Positions 33,401 through 44,741 of a stretch of DNA of 64,000 nucleotides are shown here, one piece after another. Below the pieces are notes generated by a model, which was not told the DNA's origin, ran no database searches, and was given only the letters and a program-made list of their open reading frames with translations. This DNA is from Plectosphaerella cucumerina (Eukaryota; Ascomycota; Sordariomycetes; Glomerellales; Plectosphaerellaceae): contig JAGPXD010000001.1 of assembly GCA_020746995.1 (NCBI GenBank), forward strand, positions 1,550,001 to 1,614,000, written 5' to 3'. Every line of letters begins with the position of its first letter. Positions within the stretch are counted from its first letter, which is position 1. The position numbers and the translations under genes are program-made.

Positions 33401-34970
33401 GGGAAATCACACAGGGGTCGCAATGCCACCTTGCCGCGGGCAGAGACCGAGAAGCACAATCAATCCCATCTTTTGCTGCTTCGTGCATGGCAGCGCTTGC
33501 CTGCCCATCGGCCCAACAAAGTCGTGGCGGGAGAGCTGCTTCTTACAAGAGGGGCCGTCAGGGATTCCTCCTGCAGTCATCGGCCTTGAGGTCCAGTTCT
33601 CAGTGGTCACTGGTCAGCGGCCGGACTTCCGACAGCCTCAAGAAACCAGGGCGGCCGAGACCTTGGGGCGGGATTGGTTCAGCGCCGACAGGGTGAGGCA
33701 ACCAACCAGCTCTGTCGACGGGCTCCCATCACCGCCGACCGCCAATCGTGCCGGCCCCCTAGATCTGTCAAACGGTACGCCGCGTCCCGCTGGTGGGCGT
33801 GATCGAGGGGCTCGACTCTCCGGTTGTGTTGTTGGCACCCGCTTGGCGACCTGTGCCTGTACCACGCGGATCGACTCGATTCGGTCTTCCATCACGTCCA
33901 AGCCCACTACAAGTACCAGGCCCCATCATGTCGCAGCAGAAAACCGTTGATCGACAGGGATGACCGATCTTACCAGGGAGGAGCAGTTGAGAACCTCAAA
34001 GCCGGAGACACACACCCTTGCTGCCTCGGTCGACGAAAGGTCTGATCTAGACATCCTCTCAAGGCGACGGCGGGAATTTGACACTGAGACCGGCCGCCGG
34101 CTGGGGTGCCACGGACGGGGTCTCATCTGGAGGGTGTTGCTCGGCTGCCAGACGCCGCCGCCTCCATATGCATGCCTGAGCGCATCTCCTGGACGCAAGC
34201 TGCATCTGGCTGGGGGGCGTTGTGCAGCGCACCGCAGCCGCTCTTGCGTCCGCACCCGCACTAGGCCTCTGCACACCGCTCAGTACGACCTGCGCACCGC
34301 TTCCTTGGGATCCAATCTCCAAGGCCGGGCAAGGGGGCTGGATGCTTCATCTGACAGGCCCTGCTTGCTGGCTGGCTCCGACAGCAGACGCAACCCGATG
34401 CAGCCGTGTCTCTCTTTGGTCCTCGTCTGGTCTTCTTCTGCTTGTCTGGCTCCTCGCCGAGGACTGCGACTGGGTTGTCCATGCAGCCCGGCTGGAGCCA
34501 TGACAGCGAAACGTATCCACCACCGCCCGGAAACAGGTCATCGCCATGTCGAAGTGAGGCGGGTGTTGGCCGTTGTTTCCCCTGTTCGCTGGCCCAGGGT
34601 TCCCCGTCAACGATGTCTGGAATCCTGAATCAGGTCCCCTCTCCGGTTCCCCCGCCCCCCCAAGCAACCGTGCAAGGCGCTACTGACACCTGGCGCGGCA
34701 GCAGGACAAACCAGTCCAGCGGTCTTGTCAAGGCCCGACGTCTCCACCGTCCGGCGATCTTGGAGCGTGCCACCGCCGAGTACTTACACCCAGCTCACCC
34801 CTTCCCGTCGACCCAGCCCTCCGTCCTGGCACCTCACCTGTCCGACGCCGACCTATTCGTACCGACCACCTGCACACCGGACCCGGCTTCTGGCAACCCC
34901 CCCACTGACACTCTCCGGGTCTCGGGACGACATCAGCATCTCATGGTACTCTCGTCGAACGGCTCTTGCA
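30463..34970. other. Gene-poor region, about 4.5 kb
   Basis: No convincing gene is visible. The first 400 bases are the promoter and leader of the minus-strand gene to the left. Possible coding scraps are at 31402-31704, at 31784-32117 (two frames, see findings) and on the minus strand at 32604-33014; none has a recognisable domain. From about 33000 rightward the sequence is C-rich and mixed, and the final 350 bases form the leader of the SprT-like gene. No transposon ends, long inverted repeats or terminal repeats are evident by eye. Confidence 0.5.
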
Positions 34971-36401
34971 ATGGCCTGGCGGGGTGTCGATGTCGACGCT
35001 GCGCCGCCTTGGCCACTGATCGGCGAGGGCCACGCCCAGTACCCTTACATTGACGGTGGCAAACGCCGAGTCAGTCACTCCGATGGCTCCGACGACTTTC
35101 AAGCGTCCTTCGAGCATGAACGTACGCACTTACGCAAACGTCCAAGGACATCTCGGGTTGAGTTGGGCAGCGAGACGGTCCACGTCTTTCCACCAGCACC
35201 GCCCTTTGATGCCGTCGAGCCGCCGCCGTCCTCGGCCTCACCGCCGTCTTTCCTGGTGCTTCGAGAATCGAGATCACCAGCGCCCGCTACAGACCTGTCA
35301 TCCTGCTCCATGGAACGCACAGAATCGGGATTGTCCATCTCGTCGGACAGCTCCATCTACACCACCCTCGCCCAGGAGGACAGCGAGCTCCTGGACGATG
35401 ACCAGGCCGCCCGCCTCGTTCGGGACCACCTGGAAAGCTACCGTCGCAGGCCCAACCGCTCACGCCGGGAGCGTATCTTGAGAAACCTCATTCAACCCCG
35501 GTCTCGCAACTCCGAGTTTTGCATCGACAACGACGCCCTAGAGAGCATCTTCTCCGCCGCCAACGAGATCTTCTTCTACGGCCGCCTGTCACAGCGCGTC
35601 ACCTGGGACTGGTCTCACTCGTCGAGCGCACAGTACAAGAACCAGATCATCGGCACTACCGCCCTGCGGCGGTCGCGGCTCCACGGTTTCGAGACGCTCA
35701 TTGTGCTCTCATACCCCATTCTCAACGACAAAAAGTACCACCGCAGCCTCCTCATCTCTACTTTCCTCCACGAGCTCATCCACAGCTACCTCTTCATCAC
35801 GTGCGGTTTCAAGGCCCGGCACTGCGGGGGCCATACCCCCGGGTTCCGCAAGATCGCCGAGCTCATCGACCAGTGGGCCGGTTCCGACACGCTGCACCTC
35901 CAGAACATGGAGGCTGACCTTGACGACTTCAAGCAGCCCGAGGACGATGCCGTCTCTGACGTGGCAGAATCCCTCTCGGGCTGCAGTAGCGGGCCGCCTT
36001 CTAGCCTCCCAGACGGGTACGACCATGTCGTCCCTCAGCAGCATCATCAGCACCGACATCACCACTATCCGGCCCAGCAGCGCCTCGGCTCTCCGTACGA
36101 CGACCGATGGAACTTCTACGTCGCCGATCGCCAGGAGAACATCGGCAGGGACTACCACGAGCCCTCGGTGACACCCGAGTACTTCGGGCCCCACGACACA
36201 CACGACGGTGCCGCCGCCCGACCCGTTCAATGGGCAGCATACCTGACGCCGGCCGCGGCATACGGCCGATATCCATTGCAGCCTCGCGCCTACCATCCGG
36301 CCCCGGGCCCTCAGGCTGCGTGGGCCCACCACCATGAGAGACGACTCTCGCCGAGCCCCAACCGGTCCCTCCGCCGGCCTGGCTCACCATACGTTGACTG
36401 A
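34971..36401 (+). CDS. SprT-like zinc metalloprotease domain protein
   Basis: Single-exon model of 476 aa. The SprT-like domain carries HELIH at 267-271 (Glu268 as catalytic base) and a third zinc ligand His288 in GGHTPGF, giving HExxH followed by a distant His as in Spartan/Wss1-related proteases. Neighbouring motifs fit: LSQRVTWDWSHSSS, ILNDKKYHRSLLISTFLHEL, GFRKIAELIDQWAG. The N-terminal 170 residues and C-terminal 170 residues are disordered, the latter His/Pro/Tyr-rich. SprT-type proteases of the Spartan class cut DNA-protein crosslinks; whether this one does is unknown, since no clear PCNA or p97 motif is seen. The start is the first in-frame ATG, in a good context (GCAATGG). The frame stays open upstream without an ATG, so an upstream exon is possible. 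Confidence 0.82.
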   Translation: MAWRGVDVDAAPPWPLIGEGHAQYPYIDGGKRRVSHSDGSDDFQASFEHERTHLRKRPRTSRVELGSETVHVFPPAPPFDAVEPPPSSASPPSFLVLRESRSPAPATDLSSCSMERTESGLSISSDSSIYTTLAQEDSELLDDDQAARLVRDHLESYRRRPNRSRRERILRNLIQPRSRNSEFCIDNDALESIFSAANEIFFYGRLSQRVTWDWSHSSSAQYKNQIIGTTALRRSRLHGFETLIVLSYPILNDKKYHRSLLISTFLHELIHSYLFITCGFKARHCGGHTPGFRKIAELIDQWAGSDTLHLQNMEADLDDFKQPEDDAVSDVAESLSGCSSGPPSSLPDGYDHVVPQQHHQHRHHHYPAQQRLGSPYDDRWNFYVADRQENIGRDYHEPSVTPEYFGPHDTHDGAAARPVQWAAYLTPAAAYGRYPLQPRAYHPAPGPQAAWAHHHERRLSPSPNRSLRRPGSPYVD

Positions 36402-37518
36402 CGCGGAGCCGCCCGCACGTCAGTCCCGGCTTGTACAAGTACGCGCGACTGGACTGCCGGGCCATTTTCTTTTGTCATTACTCGCGCCTCATCGAAGGCG
36501 GCTCTATGGGTTACTGTTGCACAAGCAAGCATTGCGACGGCGTTTTCCGCGGGGAGCATATTCATCTGACGTAACTATGGGATTTTGGGCGGAAAGGGAC
36601 CACTTAAGCGGGAAGCATGGGAAGCATTGGTCTCTGGCGTTCCTGGCATAGGCTGAAATAGGATAAACAGTAGTAAATCTTTGACAAGCAAGATGTTGCG
36701 TCTACGTAGCACTTATGGCATGTCTTTTAATTCACATCTTCCTCGAGAGCCCGAGAAGATACACACATGCTCGTATTTGTACTACTATGCTGACGGGCCG
36801 GGAAGCCATTCGACTGAGCGAGCCTGGGACAACGCCCTGTTCAGTGTCACACGACATGAAGTGTGATCTGACATGATACCAGACGGCAGGACACGCAAAG
36901 TAAGGGGGCCGAGGCCTGACCGGGGGAACCGGCACAGAGTCGTACAGTACCAGCATGGCTAGGGCCCATGGGTAATCCAAAGGCTGGCTGCAGGACGCTC
37001 TCCAGAGCTGGGGGACGGCGGTCGCGCCGGTTCTGTATGTGTCCGTCCGGCCAGCAGGACCACCCGGGACCGCGTTTGTGTCTGTCTTCCGAGAATGAAG
37101 TAGTTGGTTATCACCAAACGAAAGAGCATGTTTCCACGCTTGCGGTCGCGGGCCGTTACTTCCCGTTTTTGCCTTCTGTTTGCTGCTGAAGAGGGTCATG
37201 GCTTTTTTCCCTGTTATCAAAGAGGGAAGCAAGTGAATGCTGCCTCACCAGGCTTGGGAATTTCTGGCCCAAAACAGCACCCCGGGAATCACCTCCTGCC
37301 CTCGCGCACCAGTCTTTCCACTCGGCTTGGCCTGCCTCTCCGCAAGGCATCAACTCTCCCGGTGTTGCAGTTACAGCCGCCGCCCAGCTGTTCGGTCCCA
37401 CGCCAGACTTTCCCCTCGTCACGCCGCAAGACCGTTGACTTGCTCTACAAAGCCACCCGCTCTACCCGTCAACCAGAAAACCTGCGAAACTCGCCCGAAG
37501 ATTTGCTTCTCCTCCACA
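36402..37518. other. Intergenic, 1.1 kb
   Basis: Contains the SprT-like 3' flank and the promoter of the small secreted protein gene. Open frames present are short and without domains. I see no gene. Confidence 0.5.
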
Positions 37519-37749
37519 ATGAAGCTATCACGCTCTCTTTTCCTCGTGTGGGCAGCTATGTCGCCCTTTGGCTTGGTCAAGGCCACACCGGTCCGCTGCT
37601 CTGATGTGAGAAGCCTAACTTCCGAGTGGTGGGAGGTTGCTGACGAGGCGCAGACACAGCGTGATCTTATACTTTCTGGCCAGGCATCCCCAGAGACGTG
37701 TTGCTCGTATGGAACTTGCAAGGGCGACGTCAACGTGTCGGGAGGATAG
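37519..37749 (+). CDS. Small secreted cysteine-containing protein (76 aa)
   Basis: I do not recognise a family. The ATG at 37519 opens a 76-residue protein with a textbook signal peptide: basic start MKLSR, hydrophobic core SLFLVWAAMSPFGLV, and a likely cleavage after KA (about residue 22, before TPVRC). The mature part would be about 54 aa with four cysteines (27, 61, 62, 67), including an adjacent CC pair, enough for two disulphides. It is acidic in the middle (EWWEVADEAQTQRD). Size, signal peptide and cysteines fit the general class of fungal small secreted proteins, which includes effectors and antimicrobial peptides. The location in a gene-poor stretch supports that class only weakly. 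A GTGAGA at 37605 could act as a donor, so a longer spliced form cannot be excluded. Confidence 0.65.
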   Translation: MKLSRSLFLVWAAMSPFGLVKATPVRCSDVRSLTSEWWEVADEAQTQRDLILSGQASPETCCSYGTCKGDVNVSGG

Positions 37750-38063
37750 GGCTCAGATTGATGGATGAGGGAGTGTACTGCGTCAAAGTCAACGGGGCAT
37801 GATCACAAGTTCAGGGTTGATATTTGGAGTCTCAGTCAGCCAGGTCCGAATTCAGCGGCAGACCTGAGCCGCCATCGAGATACTCAAGCGGGGGGACGGG
37901 GACAGACCAAAGAGATGTGGAAGGCGGACGCACAGCCAGCACAATGCACCAACACCAAGACAAGTGGCCATACCTCGACAATGCAAAACGCTATATTCTC
38001 CTGTATGTGATTTGTTACATGACGACAGGTTCTTGAACGCCCCCAGATTGATGTACACCCATT
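37750..38063. other. Convergent 3' flanks
   Basis: About 310 bases lie between the small secreted protein gene and the pex2 stop codon. I see no feature in it. Confidence 0.5.
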
Positions 38064-39404
38064 TCACTCGTCTCTTGCATCCTCAAACGCCTCGGGATCG
38101 TCACCGCCGTCGGAGGTGCTATCGTCGCCGGGGTCTTCCACCACGACAACGTCATCCTTGGTGTCCTCAGAAAAGGCAACTACTTTTGCTGAAGGGGACC
38201 GTTTCGTCGGCTCCAGGACATCACCGTTCCAGGGCTTGCACTCCTTGACGAGCTCGCCACATCTGAGACAAGTCCACCCCTCGCCTTCTTCCCGCTCCAG
38301 GCGCGTGGCGAGACACACGAAGCAGTAGATGCAGCCGCAGGGTATCGTCTCATAAGGATTCGTAATGTCGGTCTGCGCGGAGCCAATGACGCCGCCTGTC
38401 GACGCAGCCAGGAGCTCGTTCTCAGTCGAGGCGACGGCGTTCTGGTCCTGATAGCAGATGGCGCACGTCCGCTCCGGGAGGAAGGCAAACTCGCCCTTCT
38501 GGGTGTCGTCGTCGTCACTGCTGCCGCCGACCTTGATCATGTCCTTGGTCTTGCGCCATGTGCGAGAGAGCCACCGCCGCCATCGGTGGATGCCGATGAG
38601 CGGCAGGACGAAGAGGAGGAACTCGGTGAAGGCGTGCCAGACGAGCTGGCGGTTGAGGTACTCAAAGGATACCTCGCGGCTGACCTGGCTTGTGGGTGGC
38701 GCCAGGCGCATTCTAAGGATGCGATCGAGGAGGGTCCTGTATCGGCCGTGGACGAGGAAGACCAGGAACGAGACGAAGGCGGCACTCGTGTGGACGGTGG
38801 ATATCCTTTCCGTCAGGTTCGACAGCCAGCGGACCCTGGGACTCGGCTCCTCGTATCCTTCTGACTTTTCGATGAGCCATTTCTCCCACCGTGTCCAGGC
38901 ATATCGGCCAAAGACGGTGGCGAAGCCGTACAGCCCCTTCTGTGTGCGCGATGGCGGGATCAGCACGGCGCCCTCGTGCCGCGCGTCGGTGTACTTGAGG
39001 TTTTGTAAAGCGGCGCCGTATGTCGCATCGTTATCCCAAACGGACAGCTTGAACAAGACGGCGCGCAGGGCGAGCAGGATCTCCTCGGACCAGTCGTCCT
39101 TCAAGTGCCCCCCTGCAAAGTATTTCAGACCCTCGCCGACCTGTTCCTTGAGCAGGTCAACTAGCTCCTCATCCAGGAGCTCGGCGTCGACCTGACCGAC
39201 GCGAAAGGCGGGGCGCGTGCCCTCGCGCGAGGATATTGTGTCGACGGCATCGTTGAGACGGCTGAAGGGGAAGGGCAGGCGGGCGATGCGTGCGCGTGCG
39301 GCGTTGCGGTTGACAGCGGCGGCGTGGAGGGCGGCGGCCTCGGCCTCGCGGGCCTGCTGGCGAGCGGCGATGCGGTGCTGCGCTTGCGCGAAGTTCGAGG
39401 TCAT
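38064..39404 (-). CDS. pex2: Pex2, peroxisomal RING ubiquitin ligase subunit
   Basis: Single exon, 446 aa. Pex2 forms with Pex10 and Pex12 the peroxisomal membrane channel and ubiquitin ligase that recycles the import receptor Pex5. The N-terminal Pex2/Pex12 domain covers about residues 45-280, with membrane helices near 205-220 and 255-272 and the characteristic LVHGRYRTLLDRILRMRL. A C-terminal RING follows: C314 and C317 (CAIC), C356, C358, C361, C364 (CGCIYCFVC), and C379, C382 (CLRC). An insertion of about 38 residues separates the first Cys pair from the rest, common in fungal Pex2. An acidic tail ends the protein. It is divergent from kap120 across 813 bases. Confidence 0.92.
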   Translation of the reverse strand: MTSNFAQAQHRIAARQQAREAEAAALHAAAVNRNAARARIARLPFPFSRLNDAVDTISSREGTRPAFRVGQVDAELLDEELVDLLKEQVGEGLKYFAGGHLKDDWSEEILLALRAVLFKLSVWDNDATYGAALQNLKYTDARHEGAVLIPPSRTQKGLYGFATVFGRYAWTRWEKWLIEKSEGYEEPSPRVRWLSNLTERISTVHTSAAFVSFLVFLVHGRYRTLLDRILRMRLAPPTSQVSREVSFEYLNRQLVWHAFTEFLLFVLPLIGIHRWRRWLSRTWRKTKDMIKVGGSSDDDDTQKGEFAFLPERTCAICYQDQNAVASTENELLAASTGGVIGSAQTDITNPYETIPCGCIYCFVCLATRLEREEGEGWTCLRCGELVKECKPWNGDVLEPTKRSPSAKVVAFSEDTKDDVVVVEDPGDDSTSDGGDDPEAFEDARDE

Positions 39405-40217
39405 CTCATCGGCGTGGCATCGGTGTGGTTGTGCTGGGGGAAGCGGCTTGGGGCGAGTTTACATGGTTCCAGGGCTGGATGGCAGAGAGAAAAGCGAGCC
39501 GAGGTAGGATGGCTGGCGGGAAGCAGCTGAACTGCCGAACGCGGCGTGACATCAGGGATGGATGACTAAGCAAGGAGGATGGGCAGACAGACACTGGAGA
39601 ACCTAGGGTCAGCATGTACAACGCCTTGATACAGCTCATGAGTAGGTATCTCATTGAAGATGTGAAGCTTGAACATTTGGCAACCTTTCATTGACACATT
39701 CGGTTCTCGAGTTCCGGGTCGAATTTGAAATATTGAAATATTGAGGTAGATGTAGATGTTTGAAGATGGAGGTGGAATTAACACTCCCCTTCGGTGTACA
39801 TGGCAGACATGTCCCCTTCTGTTTCTCGTATGTATCGAAAACTTTGGACCCAAACATATCCATGGAGGCCGTAGACAAAATGTCGTAGGAATATGAACTC
39901 GTAACCTGGAATCCCGAAATCGAACACATGCTGCAGCCTCAGGCTTAGCCCGAACTAAAGGCCTGTGGTTCAGGGGTCGAGAGCCGCTGCACCGCCCTGT
40001 CGATTACCCCGCGGCTGCCGCCCCTCACTAGCCGTTTCGGGCCACACCCAACGACGCAGACACCAGACGACGCGCAATTTTGGCTGTTCAAGCTCCCGCG
40101 ATTGTTTCTTCCCGACGACATCACTACCGGCCCCTTCACGCCCCAAGGGCCTGCCAACCTAACGCCACACCGAAACCACTACGAGTACGATATTAGAGAG
40201 CGCAGCCAGTAGCGAGC
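39405..40217. other. Divergent promoter region, pex2 / kap120
   Basis: About 810 bases. An AT-rich patch with a direct repeat (tgaaatattgaaatattgag) lies near 39726-39745. I see no gene. Confidence 0.5.
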
Positions 40218-43200
40218 ATGAGCTTCGCTATTGAGGTTCCCGGGGATGCGAATCCCCTGTCGAGCCTCCAGGACCTTGGAAGAGTCCTCGAGTCCGCTCT
40301 CTCCCCGGACCCGGCACAGCGACAGGCGTCGGGCCAGCAGCTCAAAACATGGGAGCAGGCTCCTGGCTTCTACATGCTCCTCCAGGTGAGCGCTTGAGAC
40401 GTCCAGACAAAGCTTCTGGCAACGTGGCTAACTCACCCCGTGCAGACAATCTTCCTCGACAAGAGCGTCCCCGTCCCGATCCGGCTGCAGGCCATTATCC
40501 AACTGAAGAACGGCATAGATAAGCACTGGCGTCTGGCAGTTACGACGAAAGGCGGCATTCAAGATCAGGAGAAGGCGACCATCCGCGAGCGCCTCTTTAG
40601 GGGCACTTTGGACGAGGAAGAGAAGGGCCTCGCCCTGCAGAACTCGTTGGCCGCAGCGCGCATCATCCGCATCGACTACCCCCGACACTGGCCCCAAGCC
40701 CTGCCGCAGCTCGTCGAGGCCCTGCGAAACTCCAAGAATGGCTCATCGAGTCACCTCTACGGCGCGCTGCAAATTCTGCTCCAGGTCGTCAAAGAGATGA
40801 GCACCGCCCGCCTCCGCACCTCGCAGACTGCCCTCCAGTCCGTCACACCCGAGATCGTCTATGTTCTCGGTGAGATCTACGCCGAACGCACACCGGTATG
40901 GGAAGAGTTCTTCAAGTCGTCTCGCGGCGACGAGGACGAGGCCGACATGTCGATGCTCTGCAGCCTGCTGTCCCTGCGGATCCTGCGGCGTCTGCTTATC
41001 TCAGGATACGAGGCCCCGCACAAGGACAAGACAGTACAGCAGATCTGGTCGCTCTCGCAGACGCAGCTCGGCCAATTTCTCAAATACGTCAGCAGGGACT
41101 CGTCCGTCCCGGCCCCCTACCAGGACACCATCGGCAAACACATCCTCCAGTTCACCAAGCTACACGTCAACATGGCCACAAACCGCCCGGGAAGCTTCGC
41201 GGCCCTGCCGGACTCACTTCCCTTGGTCAACGCGTACTGGACAGAGCTGGTCCTTCCCTTTGCGCAGGTCTTTGAGAAGTCCGAGGGTATCAGGCAGGGC
41301 GACGATACCGACGGCACCAAGTCCGGTGCCGAGGGTCCCCTGCTGGAAAAGCTGACTACCAGAGCTCTGCTCCTCATCAAGGCTTGCCTCGATCTAGCAT
41401 ACCTACCGAAGCAGACATTTGTCTACCGCGGGGCAGACACCAAGGAAGAAGAGAAGCAGGCTGTGGAGCTCGTCAAGAACCAACTCTTTACCGACGAGTT
41501 TTCAGCATCCGTCGCCAACACGATTCTCACGCATCTCTTCGTCTTCCGCAGGGCCGACCTCGAGGCCTGGGAGGAGGACCCCGAGGACTGGGAGCACCAA
41601 CAGAGGTTCGATAGTATGGCCTTCGAATATGAGGTGCGCCCCTGTGCCGAGAAGGTCTTCATCTCTCTCCTGCAGTTCAAGAAGGACCTCTTGATTCCGA
41701 GCCTGATCGCATACATCGAATCTGCGACGACTGGTCAGGCCGACTTTGCGACAAAGGATGCCGTGTACACTGCCATGGGCCTGGCGGCGATGCACTTGAA
41801 CAACAGGATCGACTTCAACGCCTTCCTGGTCTCAACGCTGGTACCTGACGCGCAGCAGAACAACCCACTGGCCAAGGTTCTCCGCCGGCGAGTCGCGATC
41901 CTGCTTGGACAATGGGTATTTGAGGCCGTTACAAACGAGTCCCGTGCCACGGTCTACCAGATGTTCCGCCACTTCCTTAACCCCAACGACGAGCAGAACG
42001 ACACGGTCGTCCAGCTGACGGCTGCCCGCAATCTGCAGGCCATCGTGGACGAGCTCGACTTCAACGCTGACCTCTTCGCCCCCCACGCGGCAGATATCCT
42101 TCAGGGTTTGACGAGGCTGGCCAGTGAGGTCAGCAACGACGAGACCAGGCTCATGATTCTGGAGACGATTCGCCTGGTGGTTACCAGACTCGAGGCCCAC
42201 GTCGCGCCCCTCGGCGACTCCATCATGGAAGCCATCGCAGCCACGTTTGAGGGCGCCGCTCAGCAGGAGTACATGGTCAAGACGGCCATTGTGGGCATCT
42301 TCAGCGCCCTCGTCACTTCCATGGGGCCCGAATCGCAGCGGTACCACCCGATGATGGTGCCGCTCATTATCGAGACGGCGCAGCCGACATCCGAGCTCCA
42401 CACGGCGCTGATCGACGAGGTGCTGTGTCTTTGGGATAATATCTTGATGCAGAGCAAGCCGCCGGTGGCGCAGGAGATTGTGAACCTGGCGCCCATGCTG
42501 CTCCCGATCCTGACGTACGCGTCTGAGACTGCGGGCACCGCTCTGGAAGCCGTTGAGTCGTACACGATGCTTGCGCCGCAGGCCGTCCTGGAAGACTCAC
42601 TGCGGCGCCCCTTCCTGGAGGCGCTGTCGGGGCATCTCGAGGTCAAGAGCAGAGAGCAGGTTAAGAGGGCGTCGAAATGCATCGAGTTCATGATCCGGGC
42701 GGCACACGATCTGGGCGGGGCCAAGGGAGTCTCGGTCATCATCCAGGACCTGCTCGAAACAGGCTTCGCGCGCAAGGCATTTGAGCTGCTGCACGACGCA
42801 TGGGAGGCCCGGCAGACGACGGGACCCAACAGGCGGGCACCCAAGCTGAACACAGTGGCTGAGGGAGACTACTTTGCCATCCTTGCGCGGATTCTGCTTG
42901 CGGAGCCGGCGCTGTTCGTGGACATGGTGACAGCGCTGGCGCCCCTGGAGCAGGTGTGGCCGTGGCTGGTGGGCGAGTGGTTCGCGTACATGGGCAGCTG
43001 GGACCTGATTGAGCACAAGAAGCTGACGCTGCTTGCGCTCACGCGGCTGCTGGAGCTGCAGCAGCCCGTGCAGGACCTGGTGCTGAGCAAGCTCCAGGAC
43101 TACTTTGTGCTGTGGGCTGACGTGGTGGCGGAGCTGCAGGATGGCGTCGTGAACGCCGAAGACAACCAGATCACGAACGAGCTCGAGACGACAGAGTACG

Positions 43201-43400
43201 ACACGCCCAAGATCCTCCGCGAGCGGGAGCTGTTCCTGCAGGACCCGGTGCACCGGGTGGCGGCGAAGCCGTTCGTCAGGGAGCAGCTGCAGGGCTTGAT
43301 GGCGCGTGCGGGCGGCTACGAGAAGTTCCAGAGTGAGTGGATGGCCAACGTGGACAAGGACGTCGTGGACAGGATGTCGCAGTTCGTCATGGGATCTTGA
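40218..43400 (+). CDS. kap120: Importin-beta family karyopherin, Kap120 / importin-11 type
   Basis: Nuclear transport receptor that carries cargo through the pore under Ran-GTP control. Exons 40218-40385 and 40446-43400 give 1040 aa. The N terminus has the importin-N (Ran-binding) signature: ALSPDPAQRQASGQQLKTWE, then PIRLQAIIQLKNGIDKHWR, and ARIIRIDYPRHWPQALPQL. The rest is all-helical HEAT-like sequence. The segments EYEVRPCAEKVFISLLQFKK and FDSMAFEYEVRPC, and the length near 1000 aa, fit the Kap120/IPO11 subfamily better than Kap95 or Kap108. The phase 0 intron splits the first HEAT repeat. Yeast Kap120 imports the ribosome-biogenesis factor Rpf1; cargo here is unknown. Confidence 0.88.
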
Positions 43401-43572
43401 GCGTGCGGCTCGAGGTGGGCGAAAGGGGCAGACGGTGAAAGACATGAAGTAACGAAGCATACCCTCGGTTAGGTGGTCTAGATTAGCCTGGCATTTTTCA
43501 GAAATCAACTAGCATTGCAGCATCCGACAGACCCAGCCGCGTAATTCTACAGTGAGTACCTGTTCCACCCTC

Positions 43573-44741
43573 CTACAGCTTGCTCTTGCCGGCGCCCTCC
43601 TGGGGCACCTTGACAACGACCTTGCCCCAGGTTCCGCGGCTGCCGAGGGCGAGGAGGGCATCCTTGACGCGGTCGAGACCCTCGTACGTCTCGTCTGTGA
43701 ACTCTGTGCCGCGGATCTTTCCCTCGGCGACGAGCTTCATGAGCCCGTCCCAGACGGCGAAGAAGGCCACGGGCTCCATGGTGATGTAGCGGCCCCAGTG
43801 GACGCCGACGAGGGAGATGTTCTTAAGGAGGACCTTGTTCATGGCGACCTTTTCGATGGCGCCGGCGGCGAAGCCGACGACGACGATGCGGCCGTTCCAG
43901 GCGGTGCACTTTGTCGAGGCGTCGACGGCACCGACGGGGTCGAAGACGATGTCGACGCCGCGCTCGTCGGGGGTCAGGGCGCGCACGGCGGCGGGCCAGT
44001 CCTTGGAGGAGTAATCGATGGCGTGGGCGGCGCCGTAGGCGAGGGCGATCTCGCGCTTGCGGGGGGTGGAGGCCGTGGCGATGACGGTTGCGCCGAGGGC
44101 CTTGGCGACTGCTTCTGTTAGAGAGAGGAGAAAGGGTGATGAAGGGGGATACTCACTCTGGACGGCGGCGAGGCCGACTCCGCCGGCGGCGGCGTGGACG
44201 AGGACGTAGTCACCCTCTTTGATGTTGGCACGCGTGACGAGAGCGGCGTAGCTGGTGGGCGCGGTGACGAAGAGCCCGGCGGCTTCCTGGAAGGACCAGC
44301 CGTCGGGGACGGGGAGCATGGAGAGCTCCTTTGCGACGCACTTTGAGGCGTAGGCGCCCTGGGCGCTGCCGAAGACGCGGGCGCCGACGGGGAAGCGGGG
44401 GTTCTTGTAGCCGGAGGGAGTGCTGAGGACGACGCCGGCGAACTCGGCCCCTGCTATCCAGGGGAAGGCTGGGGGTGTTAGTTAGGGAGGTAGATGTGAA
44501 GGGGGAGAGGGAGGGACGTACGAGGCTGGTTCTGGTATTTGCCTTGGATCTGGAGGATGTCGAAGAAGTTTGTGGCGGCCGAGTGGACTTCGATGAGGTA
44601 CTCGTCGTTCTCCGGGACGGGGTCGGGGAGGTCTGAGACCTTGAGGTCCGCGGGGCCCTGGGAGTCGTGAGAAGGGATTTGTGAGACGGTGGCGAGGGGT
44701 TGTCATACCTTGACGTATTGGGTGAGCTGGATGGCCTTCAT
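43573..44741 (-). CDS. Zinc-independent quinone oxidoreductase (MDR superfamily, zeta-crystallin-like)
   Basis: Probable NADPH-dependent quinone or enone reductase. Four exons on the minus strand: 44741-44709, 44657-44522, 44468-44157 and 44114-43573, giving 340 aa. MDR landmarks are the N-terminal GroES-like fold (LIEVHSAATNFFDILQIQGKYQ, PFPWIAGAEFAGVV), then the Rossmann motif VLVHAAAGGVGLAAVQ, GATVIATAS, and VDIVFDPVGAVDASTKCTAWNGRIVVVGFAAG. There is no zinc-binding Cys cluster, so it is the quinone-reductase branch and not an alcohol dehydrogenase. The third intron (44115-44156) is only 42 nt, a multiple of three and without a stop, so retention would insert 14 residues. It is convergent with kap120 across 172 bases. 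Confidence 0.9.

Noticed and set aside
34406..35053. Open frame overlapping the start of the SprT-like gene in another frame
   Set aside because: It overlaps the better-supported gene and is Pro/Ser/Thr low-complexity. A short upstream exon starting at 34613 was considered but no clean splice joins it.
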